Below, piece by piece: positions 1 through 6,007 of a DNA stretch of 15,804 nucleotides. Each line of letters starts with the position of its first letter. The stretch's first letter is position 1. The translations under genes and the position numbers were made by a program. Source of the DNA: Candidatus Methanomethylophilaceae archaeon (lineage in GTDB: Archaea; Thermoplasmatota; Thermoplasmata; Methanomassiliicoccales; Methanomethylophilaceae); the NCBI GenBank assembly GCA_016296195.1, contig JAEDJU010000019.1:1-15804 (forward strand), written 5' to 3'. The notes beneath the pieces were generated by a model, which saw only the letters and a list, made by a program, of their open reading frames with translations, ran no database searches and had not been told where the DNA came from.

Positions 1-21
1 AGAACAAATGAATGGTAAAGT

Positions 22-44
22 GGCCCGTACCGGCGGCACGGGCC
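22..44 (-). terminator. hairpin downstream of the first methyltransferase gene
   Basis: A perfect 7-bp inverted repeat (GGCCCGT / ACGGGCC, arms 22-28 and 38-44, 9-nt loop) lies 24 bases beyond the stop of the methyltransferase gene. On the minus strand a short T-run (GTTTTCC) precedes it. The T-run-then-hairpin layout matches two other gene ends in this window, so it probably marks the 3' end of the corrinoid protein/methyltransferase transcript. Archaeal terminators usually depend on T-runs, so the hairpin may serve in processing or stability instead. Confidence 0.4.
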
Positions 45-67
45 TTGGAGGAAAACAGAATCATTCC

Positions 68-1108
68 TCAGGCGAGGTCCTTGACGGCCTTCACCAAAGC
101 ACGGATGTTGTCATCGGGAGTTCCTATCGGGACACCGCATCCAGCGGAGATCGAATTGAATCCCGCATCAGCAGATCTTCTTGCGGCATCGGCAACATCC
201 TGCGGGGTTCCCTTGAACAACGGGAAGGAACATCCGACGTTACCTATCATCGCACCACGGTTGTTTGCAACCTTGATCGCGAGATACGGATCGACCTTCT
301 CCTCCACGGAGATTCCGGTGACTCCTGTGTCGAACATATACGGGATGATCTTCTCAGAATCACCACAGATGTGCAGGACCTTCAGCCCCTTCAGATCTCC
401 GAGACACCTCTTCACAAACTGTCCGGAATGGGCTGTGAAGTCCTCCGGTGCAAGAATATCCGTGGATGCGGAAGGCTCTGACATCTGAACCACATCGGCT
501 CCGGCTGCAAGAAGCGCCTCTCCATATGCCTTACAATACGGCTCGATGGCGCCGACCCACTTCTTGGCCATGTCCGGATCCGTGAAGACCGAATAGACCA
601 GATTCTCTGTATTGAGAAGATGACCTGCGAGTGTGAACGGTCCCGTGTTGCCTCCTATGACACAGTAGTCCTCGCCATGGGTCTTCTTCATTATCGCCAT
701 GGCCTCCTGTGTGACCTTCACCCTTCCGGTGTTCAGGAACGTATCTATGTCCGGAAGGTCGGCCTCTTCGGGAAGCTGATAGGTCTTCTTCATCGGATTG
801 TAGTTGAACGGGTGTCCCTTGAGCATGGGAGACCCGGTGGCAGTTCCCATATCTATGGGGCATCCGAGTGCCTCCGCCTCCTGTGTGAGACAGAATCCAG
901 CCCTTACGGCCTCCAATCCGAAGTAATCCGCCTGTGCACATCCAAGGGTTGCCATCTTCTGCGGATCGCTGTGTGCCTCGGGCCATGAGGAGCCACATGC
1001 CTTCATCATCCCGATGGTGTCACAAGTTGTGAAAATGGCTGCCGGCGGCCTGTCCATCGATTCCCTCTTGAGAGCCCCGAGGACCCTCTCCCTGCATGAC
1101 ATAGTCAT
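68..1108 (-). CDS. methylcobamide:CoM methyltransferase (MtaA/MtbA family)
   Basis: The 346-residue product belongs to the uroporphyrinogen-decarboxylase-fold methyltransferases. These move a methyl group from a methylated corrinoid protein to coenzyme M in the cytoplasm, giving methyl-CoM for methanogenesis. The zinc site that activates the CoM thiol is intact: His246-x-Cys248 (VLHICGD) and Cys324 (AGCGVP). The N-terminal part (RERVLGALKRESMDRPP, WPEAHSDPQKMA) and the near-C-terminal PDDNIRAL are typical, and the length is normal. The start is preceded by GGGGTGAT, which overlaps the stop codon of the corrinoid gene, with only 6 bases between the genes; the two are clearly one operon and probably translationally coupled. 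The sequence does not distinguish a methanol-type (MtaA) from a methylamine-type (MtbA) role, so no symbol is given. Confidence 0.93.
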   Translation of the reverse strand: MTMSCRERVLGALKRESMDRPPAAIFTTCDTIGMMKACGSSWPEAHSDPQKMATLGCAQADYFGLEAVRAGFCLTQEAEALGCPIDMGTATGSPMLKGHPFNYNPMKKTYQLPEEADLPDIDTFLNTGRVKVTQEAMAIMKKTHGEDYCVIGGNTGPFTLAGHLLNTENLVYSVFTDPDMAKKWVGAIEPYCKAYGEALLAAGADVVQMSEPSASTDILAPEDFTAHSGQFVKRCLGDLKGLKVLHICGDSEKIIPYMFDTGVTGISVEEKVDPYLAIKVANNRGAMIGNVGCSFPLFKGTPQDVADAARRSADAGFNSISAGCGVPIGTPDDNIRALVKAVKDLA

Positions 1109-1114
1109 CTCAAA

Positions 1115-1762
1115 TCACCCCTTTATCCTGCTGTCGATGTACTTCACTGCAGCCGTTGAATTGTCATCCCTGTGGTCCGCTCCGATCTCCTCTGCGAATG
1201 CCTCTGTGGTCGGTGGCCCACCTATGGTTATCAGGACATTGTCACGGTAGCCGCTGTCCCTGATGAGCTCCACAGCCTTCGCCATGTTGTCCATGGTGGG
1301 TGTCATGAGAGTGCTGAGACAGAGCACCGAGATGCCCTCGGACTTCGTTGAATCCGCAATTACCTGCGGAGGAACGTCCTTACCGAGATCGCTCACAATG
1401 TAACCACTTGCTGTGAGCATGGTCTTGACGAGATTCTTCCCGATATCGTGGACATCACCCATGACCACGGCAGTGGAGGCTCTCTTTGCATCCGCCAGAT
1501 CGCCCTTGGGGATCGCGGGAAGGAGAACGTCCAATCCCTCGTACATGGCATGGGCTGCAACCAGGACCTGCGGCAGATAGATCTTCTTGTCGGCGTAATT
1601 ATCACCGATCACACCCATCCCCACGACGAGTCCCTCGTTGATGGCCTCCACGGGATCGATTCCGGCATCCAGCGCCTTACGGGCAATGCCTGCTGCATCA
1701 TCAGGTCTGCATCCCGAGACAACCTCGGAAAGCTCTCTTAGGATCTCTTCCTTTGACATCAT
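1115..1762 (-). CDS. methyltransferase corrinoid protein (MtbC/MttC/MtmC-like)
   Basis: The 215-residue protein has the two-part build of methylotrophic corrinoid proteins: a helical cap (about 1-85, ending in LPQVLVAAHAMYEGLDVLLPAI) and a B12-binding Rossmann domain (about 95-215). The cobalt-ligating motif D103-x-H105-x-x-G108 (GDVHDIGKN) is intact, followed by SVLCLSTLMT and a glycine pair (ITIGGPP, 179-184) that normally line the nucleotide loop. It should carry a methyl group from a substrate methyltransferase to the CoM methyltransferase encoded next. The segment DNYADKKIYLP differs from the usual FE-GE-FLP of methylamine corrinoid proteins, so substrate cannot be assigned. The ribosome site GGAGG lies 4 bases before ATG 1762 and 7 before a second ATG at 1759; either could be the start. 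Expression is probably driven by the TATA box at 1819-1826 and the palindrome at 1835-1846. Confidence 0.93.
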   Translation of the reverse strand: MMSKEEILRELSEVVSGCRPDDAAGIARKALDAGIDPVEAINEGLVVGMGVIGDNYADKKIYLPQVLVAAHAMYEGLDVLLPAIPKGDLADAKRASTAVVMGDVHDIGKNLVKTMLTASGYIVSDLGKDVPPQVIADSTKSEGISVLCLSTLMTPTMDNMAKAVELIRDSGYRDNVLITIGGPPTTEAFAEEIGADHRDDNSTAAVKYIDSRIKG

Positions 1763-1818
1763 GATTCCTCCAATGTGTCTGCATATTCGTCCGCTTGAAT
1801 GAACATGGACGTGAGGGA

Positions 1819-1826
1819 ATTATATC
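1819..1826 (-). promoter_or_regulatory. TATA box of the corrinoid protein/methyltransferase operon
   Basis: The minus strand reads GATATAAT here, a good archaeal TATA box. It predicts a start of transcription near 1796 and a leader of about 34 bases that contains the GGAGG ribosome site. A partial copy of the upstream palindrome (GAACATGG, 1801-1808) lies next to the predicted start. Confidence 0.55.
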
Positions 1827-1834
1827 GAAAACCG

Positions 1835-1846
1835 CGAACATGTTCG
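1835..1846. promoter_or_regulatory. palindromic operator CGAACATGTTCG, copy 1
   Basis: A perfect 12-bp palindrome whose centre is 18 bp upstream of the TATA box of the corrinoid protein operon. With its left flank it shares 15 bases (CCGCGAACATGTTCG, 1832-1846) with copy 2. A site just upstream of TATA suits an activator or a factor that helps TBP/TFB bind; that mode of action is inference. Confidence 0.65.
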
Positions 1847-1919
1847 TCGAACCGATTCGTAGGCCCCCGTTTAGACACGATGATGGGAGAAACCTGAGGA
1901 AACTCATGATGAAATGGGA

Positions 1920-1952
1920 ATCCGACCCGAGAAGAGCCTGAACGGGTCGGAT
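1920..1952 (-). terminator. hairpin downstream of the MFS transporter gene
   Basis: A perfect 10-bp inverted repeat (ATCCGACCCG at 1920-1929, CGGGTCGGAT at 1943-1952) with a 13-nt loop. On the minus strand, the direction of the MFS gene, it follows CCTTTTAT. It lies 36 bases past the MFS stop and separates that gene from the next promoter. Its layout matches the element at 10389-10426. Confidence 0.5.
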
Positions 1953-1988
1953 AAAAGGTTTGTTGAATGGTTTGAAGAGGCCCCGGGA

Positions 1989-3287
1989 TCAATCCTTGGC
2001 CTTCTCGACGGTCATGAATGCACATGCACATGCGATGACCATCATGACCAGGACCGCATACCATACGGTCTGGAACTGATCCGCCAGATTGTCTGTGACG
2101 ATGAATCCCGCAACGGTGGTCAGAACAGCTCCTCCCAGGAATGGGAACAGGTTAATCGCGGCGGACGAGGTTCCAGCGACAGCCAAAGGATAGAGTTCCT
2201 TGATCTGTCCGTATGATACCACGAACCATCCTCCGAAGAATCCGAAGGCGATGTTGATCGCCATCTGCACGGGAGCACTGTCGATCTGGGTGAAGGCGAT
2301 GACCGCCCACACGACGGTGTACACTATGGTTCCGATAACAAGGACCTTCTTCTTGGAGTGGAACACCCTGTCGGCAAGTATACCTGCAAGGAAGCATCCG
2401 ATGGCGAAACCCACCGCGGGCATCATGAACACCAGCGAGGTATCGAATGTGAATATCCCGCTACTCTTGTAATAGGGTCCCATCAGGGATGCCTGCCAGA
2501 GCATGATGGTTCCGTACATGAAGAAGAACCATATCGCCATAGGCCAGAACTTCCTGCCGCTCGTGAAGATCTCCTTCAGGGCGGTGAACACGGAGAGCTT
2601 CTCCGAGGATGATTCTGTGATGGGCTTGCCGGTCTCATCGGACTCCACCTCCTCTATGGCGGGGAATCCCTTGTTGGTTGGGTGGTCGGCGATGAACAGC
2701 CAGCAGAGCACCGCTATCACGATGGTGATGACCGCAAGGACGACATAGGTCATGTCGACACCCATGGACTGGAACATCATGACCATGGGCGTGGATGCCG
2801 CGAGGGCACCGACGTTTCCGATCAGTAGAAGGACCCCGCTCATGGTGGCGAACTCGCTCTTCCTGAACCACATGGCCAGGACCTTCATGATCGGGATGTA
2901 AACGACCGCGGCACCGACTCCGATGATGAACTTGGCCACCACCAGGAGAGTGAAGTTCTGGACGCCTGGCGTTGCGGCATAGGCTCCGAGGAACGATCCG
3001 ATTGCGATCAGGAACACGAAGATCGTGGAAGCCTTCTTGGGTCCGAGGGTGTCCGTGAGGATACCGCTCGGGATCTGCATGATCGTGTATGCGTAAAGGT
3101 ACGCGGAAGCGAGGAGACCTAGTTGTGAAGCGGATACCGTACCGTCGAATGCGGCGATGATCTCCTCATTGGCCGCTCCTCCCGAAACCCTGTGGAAATA
3201 CACGAAGAAGTAGGCGAGAGCCAGGACGGCGAAGACGATCCACCTATAGGTCATCATCCTCTTCTTCTTGTCTGGATCAACTGTCAT
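1989..3287 (-). CDS. MFS transporter, 12 membrane helices
   Basis: The 432-residue integral membrane protein belongs to the major facilitator superfamily. The first helix follows a basic N-terminus (MTVDPDKKKRMMTYRW), and the signature loop between helices 2 and 3 reads GILTDTLGPKKA, matching G-x-x-x-D-x-x-G-x-K. The second-half counterpart is GILADRVFHSKKK. A hydrophilic linker rich in Glu and Ser (about 210-235) joins the two six-helix halves. The opening FHRVSGGAANEEI and SAYLYAYTIMQIPSG resemble organic-anion/sugar-phosphate-type carriers, but the substrate cannot be read from sequence. I chose the ATG at 3287 because GAGAGGT lies 7 bases upstream; the in-frame extension to 3500 is not membrane-like and runs over the promoter and into the hydrolase gene. 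It has its own TATA and palindrome, so it is likely co-regulated with the methyltransferase operon and may import that pathway's substrate. Confidence 0.9.
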   Translation of the reverse strand: MTVDPDKKKRMMTYRWIVFAVLALAYFFVYFHRVSGGAANEEIIAAFDGTVSASQLGLLASAYLYAYTIMQIPSGILTDTLGPKKASTIFVFLIAIGSFLGAYAATPGVQNFTLLVVAKFIIGVGAAVVYIPIMKVLAMWFRKSEFATMSGVLLLIGNVGALAASTPMVMMFQSMGVDMTYVVLAVITIVIAVLCWLFIADHPTNKGFPAIEEVESDETGKPITESSSEKLSVFTALKEIFTSGRKFWPMAIWFFFMYGTIMLWQASLMGPYYKSSGIFTFDTSLVFMMPAVGFAIGCFLAGILADRVFHSKKKVLVIGTIVYTVVWAVIAFTQIDSAPVQMAINIAFGFFGGWFVVSYGQIKELYPLAVAGTSSAAINLFPFLGGAVLTTVAGFIVTDNLADQFQTVWYAVLVMMVIACACAFMTVEKAKD

Positions 3288-3345
3288 GTCAATACCTCTC
3301 TGGAGTGCAGCGTGACGGATATGCAGTCGAACCACGCGGTGGTGG

Positions 3346-3353
3346 GTATAGAA
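3346..3353 (-). promoter_or_regulatory. TATA box of the MFS transporter gene
   Basis: The minus strand reads TTCTATAC, an acceptable TATA box centred 19 bp downstream of operator copy 2. Transcription would begin near 3323, giving a leader of about 36 bases that includes the GAGAGGT ribosome site. Confidence 0.4.
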
Positions 3354-3362
3354 TGGATGCCG

Positions 3363-3374
3363 CGAACATGTTCG
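3363..3374. promoter_or_regulatory. palindromic operator CGAACATGTTCG, copy 2
   Basis: A perfect 12-bp palindrome identical to copy 1, including three left-flank bases (CCG). It is the most conspicuous element in the 136-bp gap between the MFS gene and the hydrolase-like gene, placed upstream of the MFS TATA box as in the other two copies. Confidence 0.65.
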
Positions 3375-3423
3375 GACATCCGTGGAAATTGGGATTTCAG
3401 AACGTTTTCCTACAGGTGGGACC

Positions 3424-4092
3424 TCATCCTGTCCTGTCCAACCAGTCCAGGATGGTCCTCCCCAGGGCCTTGTCGGATATGACGTAATTGTCCCTGTCAC
3501 CGTTGTGGACTATGTGGAGTTCAGCCTCCGGAATCCCCCTGAATATCTTCATGGTGTCCGAACGGTTCACCACATCGTACTCCCCTGCGGTGATGAAAAC
3601 CGGGATGCCTATGCGATAGAGGTCATCATACCCTATATCGGGTTCCCGGAGCATCATACTCACCCTGGGATCGTTCCTCCCCTTCGCCTCCCTACGACGG
3701 AACTTCCTCATATCCCAACCATCCAGCTCATCGGGAGTGGTGTTCGCACCACTGATGATCATCTTGGAAAGGAGGTCCGGATGTCCTGAGGCCAGGATCA
3801 ACCCTATGACACCTCCATCCCCATGACCGTAGAGGATGGGACGTTCCAATCCCAGACAGGTTATCAGGTGGTGGATGTCTGATGCCATATCGGCGTAATG
3901 GTACTCCTCCACACCCTGGCTGTCGCCGTGTCCACGTGAATCCACGAGGTACAGGGTGTACCTGTCGCGTAGGACCGATGCCAGGTTGTCCAACGACCTG
4001 ATGTCCCTGCAATTGGAATGCAGCATGACCAACGGAGGGCCCTGTCCGGACACCTCATAGTGAATCCTGAGTCCGTTGACGGTTGCGAACAT
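3424..4092 (-). CDS. alpha/beta-hydrolase-fold protein lacking catalytic Ser and His
   Basis: The 222-residue protein shows the alpha/beta-hydrolase fold: VNGLRIHYEVSGQGPPLVMLH at the start, then YLVDSRGHGDS (48-58), the nucleophile-elbow strand ILYGHGDGG (86-94), and FITAGEYD (166-173), where Asp173 is the usual acid. The elbow should be G-x-Ser-x-G; here the nucleophile position is Gly91 (codon GGG). The catalytic His is expected in the stretch HNGDRDNYVI (196-205), where relatives have D-H-S-S-Y-like sequence; Arg200 stands there, although His196 is near. The reading frame is intact, so this looks like a conserved non-catalytic protein, perhaps a ligand-binding sensor, rather than a decayed gene. 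It appears leaderless: ATG 4092 lies 27 bp from a TATA-like box. Operator copy 3 precedes it. Activity through another residue cannot be excluded. Confidence 0.85.
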   Translation of the reverse strand: MFATVNGLRIHYEVSGQGPPLVMLHSNCRDIRSLDNLASVLRDRYTLYLVDSRGHGDSQGVEEYHYADMASDIHHLITCLGLERPILYGHGDGGVIGLILASGHPDLLSKMIISGANTTPDELDGWDMRKFRRREAKGRNDPRVSMMLREPDIGYDDLYRIGIPVFITAGEYDVVNRSDTMKIFRGIPEAELHIVHNGDRDNYVISDKALGRTILDWLDRTG

Positions 4093-4115
4093 GGTTAATG
4101 AATCGTGGATATGCG

Positions 4116-4122
4116 CATAATA
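4116..4122 (-). promoter_or_regulatory. TATA-like box of the hydrolase-like gene
   Basis: The minus strand reads TATTATG, centred 27 bp before the A of the start codon, which predicts a leaderless mRNA. It sits about 18 bp downstream of the centre of operator copy 3. A half-copy of the palindrome (GAACATGG, 4087-4094) overlaps the start codon. Confidence 0.4.
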
Positions 4123-4132
4123 CGCTGATTAC

Positions 4133-4142
4133 GAACATGTTC
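4133..4142. promoter_or_regulatory. palindromic operator GAACATGTTC, copy 3
   Basis: A perfect 10-bp palindrome with the same core as copies 1 and 2 (the outer C/G pair is broken on one side: CGAACATGTTCC). It lies between the stop of the HTH_10 regulator and the TATA-like box of the hydrolase-like gene, at the same distance from TATA as the other copies. Confidence 0.6.
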
Positions 4143-4153
4143 CATCCGCGGGA

Positions 4154-4819
4154 TCAGACCTTGTAGAACCTGTTGCTGACGCAGAACATCCTGTAGAAAT
4201 CGAATATCTTCTTCTCCGCGGAACGGAGTGTGACGTTCAGTGTCGACTTGGAACAGCCACTCAGCTTGCACAGCTCCTCCAGGCTGATCCTCTTCGGAAC
4301 ATCGTAATATCCCAGGTCCATCGCCATGTTGAAGCACTCCTCCTGACGCGGGGTCAGTGTCGAACTCATCGACACACTGGAACTGGAGACCATCTGATAC
4401 GAGTACCCCGACTCCCTCATGCGTGACAGGAGGTTGTGGAGAGTGGTGCTGTTTGGACCTATCAGAGTCCATAGGATGAGCGTGTCGGTCTGCGGTTCCG
4501 CAGACACCAGGAAACAACCTGACTCGTTGATGATCTTCGACAGGAAGCATCTGGGATTGGTGACCATGGCCATGTAGTGGTTGGAACTGAGACGGGTGAT
4601 GTTGCAATCACCTCCGTTACTGGGGTAATGGCCCTCCTCCAACACACCGCGATCATCCTTGATGTCTATCATCGAATAACCGGTGTTGCTGTCCTTCATG
4701 GAACAGGTCAGGATGCGGATGCTGGTACCCTCTGTACCCAGTTCCACCGGGAGGAAACTGTGACATGGGTGCTCCTCGATGTTCTGACTGCGGTCCAGGA
4801 GGATCTTGCAACAATGCAT
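4154..4819 (-). CDS. bacterio-opsin-activator-type (HTH_10) transcription regulator
   Basis: The 221-residue protein ends in a clear HTH_10 domain (about 155-208): LTPRQEECFNMAMDLGYYD, then ISLEELCKLSGCSKSTLNVTLRSAEKKI, the form found in archaeal Bat-like activators. The preceding 150 residues resemble no domain I can name. They hold many cysteines (3, 4, 19, 39, 72, 91, 102), which could serve redox or metal sensing; that is inference. I chose ATG 4819 with GTGAG 7 bases upstream; a TTG at 4846 would add nine residues. It is the nearest regulator to three genes or operons bearing the GAACATGTTC palindrome and is the leading candidate to bind it. It diverges from the Ntn hydrolase gene across 158 bp, and its TATA-like box is overlapped by an inverted repeat, suggesting autoregulation. 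Confidence 0.85.
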   Translation of the reverse strand: MHCCKILLDRSQNIEEHPCHSFLPVELGTEGTSIRILTCSMKDSNTGYSMIDIKDDRGVLEEGHYPSNGGDCNITRLSSNHYMAMVTNPRCFLSKIINESGCFLVSAEPQTDTLILWTLIGPNSTTLHNLLSRMRESGYSYQMVSSSSVSMSSTLTPRQEECFNMAMDLGYYDVPKRISLEELCKLSGCSKSTLNVTLRSAEKKIFDFYRMFCVSNRFYKV

Positions 4820-4848
4820 ATTTTTCTCACATCGTTGCCCGTTCAAAA

Positions 4849-4863
4849 AGTGTGCTATACACT
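4849..4863. promoter_or_regulatory. inverted repeat over the HTH_10 gene promoter
   Basis: A perfect inverted repeat AGTGT-GCTAT-ACACT. Its centre forms the TATA-like GTATAGC of the regulator gene on the minus strand, about 38 bp before ATG 4819. Overlap of a palindrome with TATA is typical of repression. It differs from GAACATGTTC. With 5-bp arms it could be chance. Confidence 0.35.
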
Positions 4864-4895
4864 CCTAAATTCCTAAAGCAATTTTTTGATGGATC

Positions 4896-4902
4896 GATAT
4901 AG
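4896..4902 (+). promoter_or_regulatory. TATA box of the Ntn hydrolase gene
   Basis: GATATAG on the plus strand predicts a start near 4925 and a leader of about 53 bases carrying GGTGAG (4967-4972), a good archaeal ribosome site 5 bases before ATG 4978. The rest of the 4820-4977 gap holds the divergent regulator promoter and AT-rich sequence. Confidence 0.45.
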
Positions 4903-4977
4903 ATTATCGGAATAATGTCATATCGGTAGCGACCGCCTCTGGGAAATACCTCCGAAGTGATACACCGGTGAGAAGGC

Positions 4978-5919
4978 ATGATCACCCAGAGCACTGACGG
5001 AAAGGTCACGTTCATCCAGGTCCATGGAGATTATCTGTTCGATGATTACCTGAAGGTCGGTTCGGATACGGTGGAGGGGTTGTACGCCTTCCTGTCTGAC
5101 AGACTCACATCAGGAAGGGTGATCAAAGGATTGAATGCCATCGGGTGCACCGCGATATCCGTCAGGAACCGTTCCGGAGGATTCATCGCCGGACGCAACA
5201 TGGACTACAGGCCCTGCAGGGTGGGTGTGGTCATGACATCCCCGCATAACGGTCATCGTTCCGTATCCACCGTGGACCTTAGCATGTTCGTGGAGATGGA
5301 CGAGGGATTGTCTGAGATGCTCGAAGACACCAGGTTGGAGGCCGTCCCATACCTTCCAATGGATGGGATCAATGACCGGGGTGTGTTCGTCTGCATCAAT
5401 GCCGTTAACAACGGACGCTATGTGGAACAGCAGGATCCGGACAAGGTCACGATCTTCACTACCACGGCACTCCGCCTGATACTCGACCATGCCGGAAGCA
5501 CCGAGGAGGCCGTGGAGCTCCTGTCCAGGTACAACCTCCGCAGCAGGACGGCGAGGCACCTGTTCATTGCCGACAGAGACGGTGATAGCAGGGTGGTCGA
5601 ATACATCGACGGAAGGATGCGTGTGAGGTCGATGGATGCCATCACCAACCACTATCACACCCGCGATGACGTGGTTCCGGCAACCGAGAACAGCCTTTCG
5701 AGACTGAGACGGGTGATGTCGATGATGGAATCGATGGGGCCCGTCGACATGGATGGGGCGAAGGACATACTGGCCTCGGTGAGACAGGATTCCGATGACG
5801 GCATCCATTACACCAGATGGACCGTCCTGTACGACCTGGAGACCCTGTCGGCAAGACTCCACATCCGCGACGGGGAGGACATGGCGTACGGTTCCGGATA
5901 CAGCTACAGCCTCATCTGA
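4978..5919 (+). CDS. Ntn-type linear amide C-N hydrolase (choloylglycine hydrolase/C45-like)
   Basis: The 313-residue protein has the core of the Ntn hydrolases that cut linear amides, such as bile salts, penicillin V or N-acyl amino acids. The nucleophile is probably Cys57 in AIGCTAISV. Arg73 and Asp76 (GRNMDY) follow at +16 and +19, the same spacing as Cys2, Arg18 and Asp21 of bile salt hydrolases. MDGINDRGVFVCIN and, near the end, YTRWTVLYDLETLSARL are further family motifs. Unlike true bile salt hydrolases, in which Cys2 is freed by Met removal, 56 residues precede the Cys and contain no usable start close to it, so self-cleavage of a propeptide before Cys57 is expected. I see no signal peptide, so it is probably cytoplasmic. 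The substrate is unknown; acyl-amide or bile-salt cleavage is possible. It diverges from the HTH_10 regulator. Confidence 0.85.
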   Translation: MITQSTDGKVTFIQVHGDYLFDDYLKVGSDTVEGLYAFLSDRLTSGRVIKGLNAIGCTAISVRNRSGGFIAGRNMDYRPCRVGVVMTSPHNGHRSVSTVDLSMFVEMDEGLSEMLEDTRLEAVPYLPMDGINDRGVFVCINAVNNGRYVEQQDPDKVTIFTTTALRLILDHAGSTEEAVELLSRYNLRSRTARHLFIADRDGDSRVVEYIDGRMRVRSMDAITNHYHTRDDVVPATENSLSRLRRVMSMMESMGPVDMDGAKDILASVRQDSDDGIHYTRWTVLYDLETLSARLHIRDGEDMAYGSGYSYSLI

Positions 5920-5994
5920 ACCTCCATGCCGTTGATATCACCGTATCTTTTCCATATCTACTATCTATTACATATCAGACTTTATACGAGGACG

Positions 5995-6007
5995 GGGTGG
6001 GTCACCC
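5995..6007. promoter_or_regulatory. inverted repeat abutting the HxlR start codon
   Basis: GGGTG-GGT-CACCC, a perfect inverted repeat, ends at the base before ATG 6008 and lies just after the TATA-like TTTATACG (5981-5988). It includes the only ribosome-site-like bases (GGGGTG). It could be a repressor site for self-control or a hairpin hiding the ribosome site. Confidence 0.4.

Noticed and set aside
8..488. Two long plus-strand frames at the left edge
   Set aside because: They lie opposite the well-supported methyltransferase gene, and their translations lack any family pattern; they are antisense shadows.
68..1762. Naming the first operon methanol-specific mtaC/mtaA
   Set aside because: No mtaB is present, and the corrinoid protein lacks features that distinguish methanol from methylamine types.
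3288..3500. A 71-residue N-terminal extension of the MFS transporter in the same frame
   Set aside because: It crosses the operator, TATA box and the end of the hydrolase-like gene, is not membrane-like, and a good ribosome site precedes ATG 3287.
1835..4142. The three palindromes as ends of a transposon or as recombination sites
   Set aside because: There is no transposase, target duplication or longer repeat, and the sites are too short and consistently placed before TATA boxes.
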